From the NCBI GenBank assembly GCA_934539245.1, contig CAKTCK010000007.1, positions 9,250-73,249 on the forward strand: DNA of 64,000 nt, given 5' to 3'. The notes beneath the pieces are model-generated. The model was not told the origin of the DNA, searched no databases, and was given only the letters and a program-made list of their open reading frames with translations. The translations under genes were made by a program, and so were the position numbers. Of this stretch, positions 1-6,399 are shown piece after piece (within the stretch, counting starts at the first letter, position 1; the number at the start of each line of letters is the position of its first letter). The stretch is from an uncultured Faecalibacterium sp. Lineage in GTDB: Bacteria; Bacillota; Clostridia; Oscillospirales; Ruminococcaceae.

Positions 1-152
1 CATTTTGCGTGCTTTCATAGTAAAATAAAGTGTACTGCTATCGTCTTTTGCAAAAATGCGGACGCGGCAGACCCAAAATTGTTTACAGCGGACGCAGCTC
101 CGCTTTGAATTAAGCTGCACATCTTTTTATAAGAAAAAAGGAGTGCACAAGT

Positions 153-1040
153 ATGAAAGGCATTATTCTCGCCGGCGGTGCCGGCACACGGCTCTATCCC
201 TTGACCATGGTCACCAGCAAGCAGCTGCTGCCGGTCTACGACAAGCCCATGATCTACTATCCGCTGTCCACCCTTATGCTGGCGGGCATCCAGGATATCC
301 TGATCATCTCTACCCCTACCGATACGCCCCGCTTTGAGGCGCTGCTGGGCGATGGCAGCCAGTACGGCATCCATCTTCAGTATAAGGTGCAGCCCTCCCC
401 GGATGGTCTGGCACAGGCCTTTATTCTGGGCGAGGAATTCATTGGCGACGACTGCTGCGCCATGATCCTGGGCGATAACATTTTCTACGGCAACGGCTTC
501 TCCAAGCTGCTCAAGAGCGCTGTGGCCAACGCAGAGAACAAGGGCCGCTGCACCGTGTTCGGCTACTATGTGCAGGACCCCGAGCGCTTTGGCATCGTGG
601 AGTTCGACAAGGACGGCAAGGTGCTCAGCGTGGAGGAAAAGCCCCAGCATCCCAAGTCCAACTACGCCATCACCGGCCTGTACTTCTACAACAAGGAAGT
701 GGTGCAGATGGCAAAGCAGGTAAAGCCCTCTGCCCGCGGCGAGCTGGAGATCACCACCCTGAACGATATGTACCTGAAGCAGGACGAGCTGGATGTGCAG
801 CTGCTGGGCCGCGGCTTTGCATGGCTGGACACCGGCACGATGGAAAGCCTTGTGGAGGCTGCCGACTTTGTGCACATGATCGAAAAGCGTCAGGGCATCA
901 AGATCAGCGCACCGGAGGAGATCGCCTTCAAGTACGGCTGGATCGACCGCGACACCCTGCTGGAAAGCGCCGAGCGCTACGGCAAGAGCCCCTACGGCCA
1001 GCATCTGAAGAACGTGGCCGACGGCAAGCTGCGCTACTAA
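153..1040 (+). CDS. rfbA: Glucose-1-phosphate thymidylyltransferase RmlA
   Basis: Cytoplasmic nucleotidyltransferase that joins glucose-1-phosphate and dTTP to give dTDP-glucose, the first step of dTDP-L-rhamnose synthesis for cell-surface polysaccharide. The 295-residue product has the normal length of the short RmlA type. The nucleotide-binding signature [11 protein letters not shown] lies at residues 8-18, followed by the conserved [12 protein letters not shown] stretch, and the catalytic-region motif [10 protein letters not shown] lies near residue 110. The ATG has a strong AAGGAG site about 9 bases upstream. It is the first gene of a four-gene run with rmlD, a small membrane protein and rmlB, separated by 20-45 bases, so co-transcription is likely. 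No clear promoter was identified in bases 1-152, which hold only a short GC hairpin. Confidence 0.96.
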   Translation: MKGIILAGGAGTRLYPLTMVTSKQLLPVYDKPMIYYPLSTLMLAGIQDILIISTPTDTPRFEALLGDGSQYGIHLQYKVQPSPDGLAQAFILGEEFIGDDCCAMILGDNIFYGNGFSKLLKSAVANAENKGRCTVFGYYVQDPERFGIVEFDKDGKVLSVEEKPQHPKSNYAITGLYFYNKEVVQMAKQVKPSARGELEITTLNDMYLKQDELDVQLLGRGFAWLDTGTMESLVEAADFVHMIEKRQGIKISAPEEIAFKYGWIDRDTLLESAERYGKSPYGQHLKNVADGKLRY

Positions 1041-1062
1041 GCATAAGGAAAGGCACATTGGT

Positions 1063-1980
1063 ATGAAAATCATTGTCACAGGCTGCAAGGGGCAGCTGGG
1101 CACAGAGCTGCTCAAGCAGCTGCAGGAGGGCCGCAGCGAGCTGGGCCCCATCCCCGAAAAGCTGCTCAACGCTACGGTGATCCCGGTGGATCTGCCGGAG
1201 CTGGATATCTCCAACTACAAGATGGTGGATGAGTTCGTGCGGCGCAACCGCCCGGATATCATCATCAACTGCGCCGCCTACACCAACGTGGACGGGTGCG
1301 AGGTGCACCACGACGATGCCTTTAAGGCAAACGCCCTTGGCCCCCGCAATCTGGCGCAGGCTGCCGAAAAGACCGGCGCACGGCTGGTGCACGTTTCCAC
1401 CGACTATGTGTTCTCCGGCCGGGAGAACGGCGGCATCCCGCAGGATGAAGCCACCCTGCCCGGGCCCATCAGCGCCTACGGCTCTACCAAGCTCATGGGC
1501 GAAAAGTATGTGGAGCGGTTCTGCCACCGCCACTTCATCGTGCGCACCGCGTGGCTGTACAGCTACTACGGCAAAAACTTTGTCAAGACCATCGTGAACG
1601 CAGGCAAAAAGTTCGGCAAGCTGGAAGTGGTCAACGACCAGTGCGGCAACCCCACCAATGCTGCCGACCTTGCCCACGAGATTTTGCAGCTGTGCGTGAC
1701 CCACGAGTACGGCCTGTACCACTGCACCGGCGAGGGCATCTGCTCCTGGTACGATTTTGCTGCCGAGATCATCCGCCTTTCCGGCGTGGACGCCACCGTG
1801 GCTCCTTGCACCAGCGAGGAGTACAAGGCAAAGCACCCGGACAGCGCCGACCGCCCCAAGTGGAGCGCACTGGACAACCGGATGCTGCGCTGCACCGTGG
1901 GCAACGATGTCCGCGACTGGAAGGACGCTCTGGCCTGCTTCTTCGCCCACTGGGACGGCGAAAACGGCATGAAGGGCTGA
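1063..1980 (+). CDS. rfbD: dTDP-4-dehydrorhamnose reductase RmlD
   Basis: NAD(P)H-dependent short-chain reductase that makes dTDP-L-rhamnose from dTDP-4-dehydro-L-rhamnose, the last step of the pathway. The 305-residue protein opens with the Rossmann motif VTGCKGQLG (residues 5-13), has STDYVFSG at about 112-119 and the catalytic YGSTK at 139-143, all standard for RmlD. It starts 22 bases after rfbA with an AAGGAAAG ribosome site. The order here, reductase before dehydratase, is common. The epimerase RmlC, which makes its substrate, is not in the window. Confidence 0.95.
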   Translation: MKIIVTGCKGQLGTELLKQLQEGRSELGPIPEKLLNATVIPVDLPELDISNYKMVDEFVRRNRPDIIINCAAYTNVDGCEVHHDDAFKANALGPRNLAQAAEKTGARLVHVSTDYVFSGRENGGIPQDEATLPGPISAYGSTKLMGEKYVERFCHRHFIVRTAWLYSYYGKNFVKTIVNAGKKFGKLEVVNDQCGNPTNAADLAHEILQLCVTHEYGLYHCTGEGICSWYDFAAEIIRLSGVDATVAPCTSEEYKAKHPDSADRPKWSALDNRMLRCTVGNDVRDWKDALACFFAHWDGENGMKG

Positions 1981-2025
1981 GAAAAAACTGAAAAACACCC
2001 CCTGCGGAAGAACTGAGGATGTATC

Positions 2026-2493
2026 ATGTTTGATGCGATTTTTAGCAGATCTGTCAAGATATTAAAGATCTTTGCAAAGGTGCAGTGCGTGCTGGCGTTC
2101 GTGCTTGCGGCCATGCTGTGCGGCGCGGTCCATGAAATGCTGAAGCCCATCAACGGGTTTTCAGCCATCGTGCTGGGGCTGGTGGTCGCCGTGGTGTTCT
2201 GGGTGCTGCAAATGTTCCTTGCATGGGCGCTGTACGCCTTTGCGGAGCTGGTGGAGTACACCAAAGAGACCCACAAGGAGCTCAGCAACATGAGCGAGGG
2301 TCTGGCGCGCTACACCCAAGCCACCTATGAGGAGATCCACAGCATGAACAAAGGGCTGGAAGCATACACCAAGGCCATGGGCAAGACCATGAACAGCATG
2401 AACAAAAACCTCTACCTTGTGGCAAAGTACTGCTGCGCTGAGGAGGAACGCGCCCGCGCCGCAGCCCGCCCGCAGTCCGGGGAAAACAAATAA
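2026..2493 (+). CDS. Small two-helix membrane protein in the rhamnose operon
   Basis: Not recognised as a named family. The 155-residue product has two hydrophobic stretches, at about residues 17-38 and 43-75, long enough for two membrane helices. A hydrophilic helical tail follows, in which a Met/Tyr/Lys-rich pattern recurs (NMSEGLARYTQAT, SMNKGLEAYTKAM, SMNKNLYLVAK), suggesting a coiled-coil or repeat-built cytoplasmic domain. The C-terminus is charged and rich in Ala and Arg. It lies between rfbD and rfbB with 45- and 20-base gaps, so it is probably transcribed with them. A link to polysaccharide assembly is only an inference from position. A GAGGA sequence precedes the ATG. Confidence 0.75.
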   Translation: MFDAIFSRSVKILKIFAKVQCVLAFVLAAMLCGAVHEMLKPINGFSAIVLGLVVAVVFWVLQMFLAWALYAFAELVEYTKETHKELSNMSEGLARYTQATYEEIHSMNKGLEAYTKAMGKTMNSMNKNLYLVAKYCCAEEERARAAARPQSGENK

Positions 2494-2513
2494 ATAAAGA
2501 GGAAAACTGACCT

Positions 2514-3578
2514 ATGAAAACCTATCTGATCACCGGCTGCGCCGGTTTTATCGGTTCCAACTTTGTGCACTATATGCTCAAAAAATACCCGGAGATCCTG
2601 CTGGTCAATCTGGATAAGCTGACCTACGCGGGCAATCTGGAAAACCTGAAGGACGTGGAGGGCGACCCCCGCCATGTGTTCGTGCAGGGCGATATCTGCG
2701 ACAAGGAACTGGTGGAGAGCCTGTTTGCAAAGTACGATTTCGACTACGTCATCAACTTTGCCGCCGAGAGCCATGTGGACCGCTCCATCAAGAACCCCGA
2801 GATCTTTGTGCAGAGCAACGTGATGGGTACCGTCAACCTGCTGCAGCGCGCCAAGGAGGCATGGTACGACGCCGATGCCAAGACTTGGAAAGAGGGCAAG
2901 AAGTACCTGCAGGTGTCCACCGATGAGGTGTACGGCGCTCTGGGCGCAGACGGCTTCTTTATGGAGACCACGCCCCTGTGCCCCCACAGCCCCTACTCTT
3001 CCTCCAAGGCCAGCGCCGATATGTTCGTCATGGCCTTCCACGACACCTACGGCATGCCGGTGAACATCACCCGCTGCTCCAACAACTACGGCCCCTACCA
3101 GTTCCCGGAGAAGCTGATCCCCCTGATGATCAACAACGTCAAGCACCACAAGCAGCTGCCCGTCTACGGCGACGGTATGCAGATCCGCGACTGGCTGTAT
3201 GTGGAGGATCACTGCAAGGCCATCGACATGGTGGCCAACGGCGGCAAGATCGGCGAGGTGTACAATGTGGGCGGCCACAACGAGCGCCCCAACATCTTCA
3301 TCGTCAAGACCATCATCAACCAGCTGCACGACCGTCTGCAGGACGAAGGCATCAGCGAGGAGCTGATCAAGCACGTCGCCGACCGTCTGGGTCACGACCG
3401 CCGCTACGGCATCGACCCCACCAAGATCAAGAACGATCTGGGCTGGTACCCCGAAACTCCCTTTGAGAAGGGCATCGTGCTGACCATCGACTGGTACCTG
3501 AACCACGAGGAGTGGATGAACCACGTCACCAGCGGCGACTACCAGAACTACTATCAGGATATGTACAAGAATAAGTAA
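2514..3578 (+). CDS. rfbB: dTDP-glucose 4,6-dehydratase RmlB
   Basis: NAD+-dependent extended short-chain dehydrogenase that converts dTDP-glucose to dTDP-4-keto-6-deoxyglucose, the second step of rhamnose synthesis. The 354-residue protein has the cofactor motif TGCAGFIGSNF (7-17), AESHVDRS (84-91), the catalytic STDEVYG (135-141) and YSSSK (161-165), so the active site looks intact. An AGAGGAAAA ribosome site precedes the ATG. It is the last gene of the operon and is followed by a strong bidirectional terminator. Confidence 0.96.
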   Translation: MKTYLITGCAGFIGSNFVHYMLKKYPEILLVNLDKLTYAGNLENLKDVEGDPRHVFVQGDICDKELVESLFAKYDFDYVINFAAESHVDRSIKNPEIFVQSNVMGTVNLLQRAKEAWYDADAKTWKEGKKYLQVSTDEVYGALGADGFFMETTPLCPHSPYSSSKASADMFVMAFHDTYGMPVNITRCSNNYGPYQFPEKLIPLMINNVKHHKQLPVYGDGMQIRDWLYVEDHCKAIDMVANGGKIGEVYNVGGHNERPNIFIVKTIINQLHDRLQDEGISEELIKHVADRLGHDRRYGIDPTKIKNDLGWYPETPFEKGIVLTIDWYLNHEEWMNHVTSGDYQNYYQDMYKNK

Positions 3579-3600
3579 GAGCCTGATAATATTAAAAGCA

Positions 3601-3632
3601 AAAGCCGGACAGCCTATTGGCTGTCCGGCTTT
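3601..3632. terminator. Bidirectional intrinsic terminator after rfbB
   Basis: A 14-base perfect stem (AAAGCCGGACAGCC with GGCTGTCCGGCTTT) around a TATT loop, with T-rich sequence on both sides. It lies between the convergent rfbB and kinase genes and can serve both. The core CCGGACAGCC recurs in the terminators at 12736 and 28358. Confidence 0.85.
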
Positions 3633-3636
3633 TGCT

Positions 3637-4224
3637 TTATTTAGTATTATCCACCACAAAATCTGCCGCAGCCTCAATGCCATGCTGGGCAAAATAGCCC
3701 TCTTCCAGCGGGATCCACCGGGCGGCAAAATCCGCGTAGCGGGCGCCCTCCCGCGCCTGTAAGCGCGCGGTCTGCTCGGCCTTGGTGCAGGTCACAAACA
3801 CCCGCAGCGTCTCGTAGGGGCGCAGCAGCGGGTGGTGGCTGTAACTGCCCTCTAAAATCACCAGCGGCTGCGCGGGCAGCTGTGCCGGGGGCAGAAAAGC
3901 CCCCTCCCGGCAGCTGTACGCCCGGTAGGCTACGGGCTGCCCCGCGTAGGCCGGGCGCAGCGCTTCGTCCCGCAGGCGGGTAAGATCCATGTTGGCGCAG
4001 GGAGTGTGTGCCCAGTCCGGGCTGCGCCGGGCGGGCGGCAGGTAGAAATCGTCTGTGCGCAGCAGGGTGCAGCCGGGCAGCTGCGCCGCCAGCCCGTTGG
4101 CAAGGGTGGTCTTGCCGCTGCCGCAGCGGCCGTCCAGCGCCAGCACCAGCGGACGGGTGGGCTTTTGCGCCAGCGCGGCGGACAGCAGCGCAGACAGGGT
4201 GGACGCGGTGATGGGTGTGGGCAT
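3637..4224 (-). CDS. Uridine kinase-like P-loop kinase
   Basis: A 195-residue P-loop kinase of the uridine kinase / phosphoribulokinase type. The Walker A motif GRCGSGKT lies at residues 32-39, the substrate-region motif LLRTDDFYLPP follows, and VILEGSYSHHPLL near the middle matches the strand-and-lid region of such kinases. The substrate cannot be read from sequence. I place the start at 4224 because an AAGGAGG site lies 8 bases upstream; an in-frame ATG at 4281 has no such site. A TATAAT-like box on the minus strand at about 4281-4286 could be its -10. It stands alone and converges on rfbB. Confidence 0.8.
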   Translation of the reverse strand: MPTPITASTLSALLSAALAQKPTRPLVLALDGRCGSGKTTLANGLAAQLPGCTLLRTDDFYLPPARRSPDWAHTPCANMDLTRLRDEALRPAYAGQPVAYRAYSCREGAFLPPAQLPAQPLVILEGSYSHHPLLRPYETLRVFVTCTKAEQTARLQAREGARYADFAARWIPLEEGYFAQHGIEAAADFVVDNTK

Positions 4225-4353
4225 GGGTTTGGCCTCCTTGGCAGGGGTGCGCCCCAAGGGGCAGACCCGATAATACTCCAATTATATCATAATCGCCGCC
4301 GGAAGGGTAGCACGGGCGTGGTTTGCCGTAAATAACTTTTTTGCCGGAAAGGC

Positions 4354-4405
4354 TTGACACAGCCCGCTGCGTTGTGGTACACTACTGACGTTAGGAACAA
4401 CTAAC
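4354..4405 (+). promoter_or_regulatory. Promoter and TTAG/CTAA dyad ahead of the DUF3793 gene
   Basis: TTGACA (4354-4359) and TACACT (4378-4383) are 18 bases apart, a good sigma-A promoter. Just downstream is the inverted repeat GTTAGGAACAACTAAC (4390-4405), positioned like an operator near the transcription start. TTAG/CTAA half-sites resemble those of DtxR/IdeR-type operators and recur ahead of the feo operon and the regulator gene at 8938. That this gene is iron-regulated is an inference. Confidence 0.6.
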
Positions 4406-4422
4406 CGCATGAGACCCCACTG

Positions 4423-4458
4423 GCAGAGCCCGCAGACCGGGCGTGCTGCTTCTTTTTT
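4423..4458 (+). terminator. Possible attenuator in the DUF3793 leader
   Basis: GCAG-GCCCG pairs with CGGGC-CTGC across small internal loops and is followed by the T-rich run TTCTTTTTT. It lies about 40 bases after the promoter and 87 bases ahead of the start codon, so it would end transcription before the gene unless opened. The stem is interrupted, so confidence is modest. Confidence 0.4.
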
Positions 4459-4544
4459 GAAGCGCTGGTTAGCTGCGTCTTACTTATAACCGCCCGGCAT
4501 CCGGGGCACACTGACCCTGACACCGCCGCCAAAGGAGAACCGCC

Positions 4545-5132
4545 ATGGAGCGTGATTTTGAGACCGTAATGATCGAACAATGTGCCCCGGTACTGGCGGG
4601 GCTGAAGCCTGCGGGGCTGTTCCGCTACGAAACGCGCGACCGTGCCGACCTTGCCCGGCGGGTGGCGGGCTGGAATGCCCAGCTGAACCCCAAGGGTCTG
4701 CAGGTGCGGGTGCTGCGGGGGTGCATTGCCACCCGGCAGTATCTGGTGTACGTCTACCGCGCTGCCAAGCTGCAAGCCGTGCTGGCAGATGCCGCCGTAC
4801 GCGGCTTTTTAGCCCGGGAGGGCTACCGCCTGCCGGAGGATGCAGCGGACTGCGGTGCCTTGCTCGACCAGCTCAGCCTGCGTCTGTGCTGTGCGGCGGA
4901 GGCGGCGGATTTCCCGCACGAGATCGGGGTATTTCTGGGCTATCCGCTGGAAGATGTGGAGGGCTTTATCCGGCACCGGGGCAAGTGCTTTACCTGCTGC
5001 GGGTGCTGGAAATCCTACGGCGACCCGGCCGCCGCCCAGCAGCACTTTGACCAGCTGGCCAAGTGCACGGCGGTGTATCTGCGGCTGTTCCACAGCGGCA
5101 CGCCCATTTTAAAACTGGCGGTGGCCGCCTGA
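4545..5132 (+). CDS. DUF3793 family protein
   Basis: A 195-residue cytoplasmic protein whose C-terminal region carries the hallmarks of DUF3793: FPHEIGVFLGYPLEDVEGFI followed by a CCGCWKSYGD Cys cluster. DUF3793 proteins are common in Clostridia, often near iron or flavodoxin genes, but the biochemical role is unknown. There are additional Cys residues (LRLCCAAEA, KCFTCCGCW) that could bind metal. An AAAGGAG ribosome site precedes the ATG at 4545. It has its own promoter with a TTAG/CTAA dyad and lies 750 bases upstream of feoA, which fits a role in iron stress, though this is inferred. Confidence 0.85.
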   Translation: MERDFETVMIEQCAPVLAGLKPAGLFRYETRDRADLARRVAGWNAQLNPKGLQVRVLRGCIATRQYLVYVYRAAKLQAVLADAAVRGFLAREGYRLPEDAADCGALLDQLSLRLCCAAEAADFPHEIGVFLGYPLEDVEGFIRHRGKCFTCCGCWKSYGDPAAAQQHFDQLAKCTAVYLRLFHSGTPILKLAVAA

Positions 5133-5225
5133 AAAATTGCTATTCTCTTTTCAAATACTCTCTTTTATCCTGGCAACTCTCCTATGCATCCGACACAGGA
5201 GAGAGCGATCCTCCTTTTTACACAT

Positions 5226-5264
5226 GACCGCCCGGCGTAGCTTTGACCCCTGCGCCGGGCGGTC
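5226..5264 (+). terminator. GC-rich hairpin after the DUF3793 gene
   Basis: A perfect 12-base stem (GACCGCCCGGCG with CGCCGGGCGGTC) around a 15-base loop. There is no clean T-run directly after it, so it may be a weak terminator or an RNA-stabilising hairpin. Confidence 0.5.
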
Positions 5265-5280
5265 GTGCGTTTGGGGGGAC

Positions 5281-5487
5281 GAACTCCCTCAGTCAAAGCC
5301 TGACGGCTTTGCCAGCTCCCTCTAGGAGGGAGCCTCTGGCGCGCCCGCACACTTTGTGCTTTAGCCGGAAACTTTGCCGCCATGCCAAAGGCCCCATCCC
5401 AGAGGCCGACTTCCCCCGGCCGGGGGAAGATGTCACCGCAGGTGACAAAAAGGGGAATCTGTCGCCGTAGGCGACTGGGGGAGTTTG
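5281..5487. repeat. Dispersed palindromic intergenic repeat, copy 1
   Basis: MITE-like element bounded by GAACTCCCTCAGTC and its near complement GACTGGGGGAGTTTGC. Inside are several nested hairpins (for example GCTCCCTCTAGGAGGGAGC and GTCGCCGTAGGCGAC). It shares blocks such as GCCAGCTCCC and a CTTTAGCCGGAAA-type block with the copies at 18948 and 58340. A related half-element runs on to about 5612 (GTCCCCTTGGGGAAGGTGGC through GACGGAAGGGG), so this looks like a compound insertion. The 748-base gap 5133-5880 is otherwise occupied only by promoter and operator sequence near its right end. Confidence 0.65.
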
Positions 5488-5670
5488 CTTCCGGGGGTTC
5501 CGGGGGGCATCCCTTCAGGCGCTGCCGCAAACTTTCCCACCGCCGCTGAAGCCGTCCCCTTGGGGAAGGTGGCTGCGACCAACGGGAGCAGACGGAAGGG
5601 GTCATTCCCCCGTCACCCTGCCCTATAAAACCGCAAAACAGTCCATGAAAATGTAAACAATAGCTAACTT

Positions 5671-5690
5671 TAACTCAAGAAATAGAGTTA
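5671..5690. promoter_or_regulatory. Upstream TAACTC/GAGTTA dyad in the feo regulatory region
   Basis: TAACTC (5671-5676) and GAGTTA (5685-5690) form an inverted repeat with an 8-base spacer, and CTAACTT lies just upstream at 5664. The region 5640-5770 is markedly AT-rich compared with its surroundings. It is a candidate second regulator site for the feo operon. Confidence 0.4.
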
Positions 5691-5779
5691 GTCGTTGATG
5701 ATTTTGATAAAAATGCGGGGCGATGCCAGCATAAAATTTGTTTGTTCATATAAACTAACTATGAGATATGAAAAATCTA

Positions 5780-5838
5780 TTGACAAGCTGGGTTAGCAGC
5801 GGTAAACTGTCTATGCTGATAGTTACGGCTGACTAACC
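5780..5838 (+). promoter_or_regulatory. feo operon promoter with long operator-like dyad
   Basis: TTGACA (5780-5785) and TAAACT (5803-5808) are spaced by 17 bases. From 5791 to 5838 the DNA is a long imperfect palindrome: GGTTAG-CAGC at the left pairs with GCTGACTAACC at the right, and inside GTAAACTGTC pairs with GATAGTTAC, centred near 5814, where transcription should begin. Because it covers the -10 element, it must act mainly as DNA, so a repressor operator is the simplest reading. The outer GGTTAG/CTAACC arms fit DtxR/IdeR-like half-sites. Confidence 0.65.
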
Positions 5839-5880
5839 ACCGCAGCATCACATATTTTTCTATGGAAGGGGAGCACAGCG

Positions 5881-6096
5881 ATGATGCCTTTGACGATGAC
5901 AAAAGCAGGCGAGACCGTTACCATCCGCAAGATCAGCGGCAAGGACGAGGTGCGGCTGCATCTGGCCGAGCTGGGGTTCGTGGTGGGCAGCGAGGTGACC
6001 GTGGTCAACGAGATCGCGGGCAACCTGATCGTGCAGGTCAAGCAGAGCCGGCTGGCACTGGATAAGACCATGGCAAGCCGCATCATGGTGGCCTGA
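5881..6096 (+). CDS. feoA: Ferrous iron transport protein FeoA (first copy)
   Basis: A 71-residue SH3-like FeoA protein, thought to modulate FeoB at the cytoplasmic face of the membrane. It shows the family pattern: a small beta-barrel with VTIRKISG, HLAELGFVVGSEVTVV and a C-terminal LDKTMASRIMV. Two tandem ATG codons (5881, 5884) lie after a GGAAGGGGAG site; either may be used. First gene of feoA-feoA-feoB-Cys-rich protein. It differs clearly from the second FeoA, so this is not a recent duplication. Confidence 0.92.
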   Translation: MMPLTMTKAGETVTIRKISGKDEVRLHLAELGFVVGSEVTVVNEIAGNLIVQVKQSRLALDKTMASRIMVA

Positions 6097-6148
6097 GGCA
6101 GCGCCTTCCCGGTGCTGCATGAGATACTGCAAGGGAGGAACGAGTACG

Positions 6149-6370
6149 ATGAAAACACTGAAAGACGTAAAGGTGGGCGAGACCGCTACCGTGGCACGGC
6201 TGCACGGCGAAGGCCCGGTGAAGCGCCGCATCATGGATATGGGCATCACCAAGGGCGTGCAGATCTATGTGCGCAAGGTGGCGCCGCTGGGCGACCCCAT
6301 GGAGCTGACCGTGCGCAACTACGAGCTGAGCGTGCGCAAGGCCGACGCTGAGATGATCGAAGTGGTCTGA
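6149..6370 (+). CDS. feoA: Ferrous iron transport protein FeoA (second copy)
   Basis: A 73-residue FeoA-family protein with the conserved core VKRRIMDMGITKGVQIYVRKVAPLGDP (the proper FeoA signature with the GDP turn) and a C-terminal YELSVRKADAEMIEV. The start at 6149 is chosen because GGGAGG lies 10 bases upstream; an earlier in-frame ATG at 6119 overlaps the non-coding spacer and lacks a site. It is followed after 29 bases by feoB. Two FeoA proteins ahead of one FeoB is a common arrangement in Clostridia. Confidence 0.93.
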   Translation: MKTLKDVKVGETATVARLHGEGPVKRRIMDMGITKGVQIYVRKVAPLGDPMELTVRNYELSVRKADAEMIEVV

Positions 6371-6399
6371 TAAGACCAAAGGGAGGAAAGGTATCCGCA

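Noticed and set aside
5165..5605. A 146-residue minus-strand open frame in the gap before feo
   Set aside because: It lies entirely within the palindromic repeat block and its product is Arg/Pro-rich with no family features.
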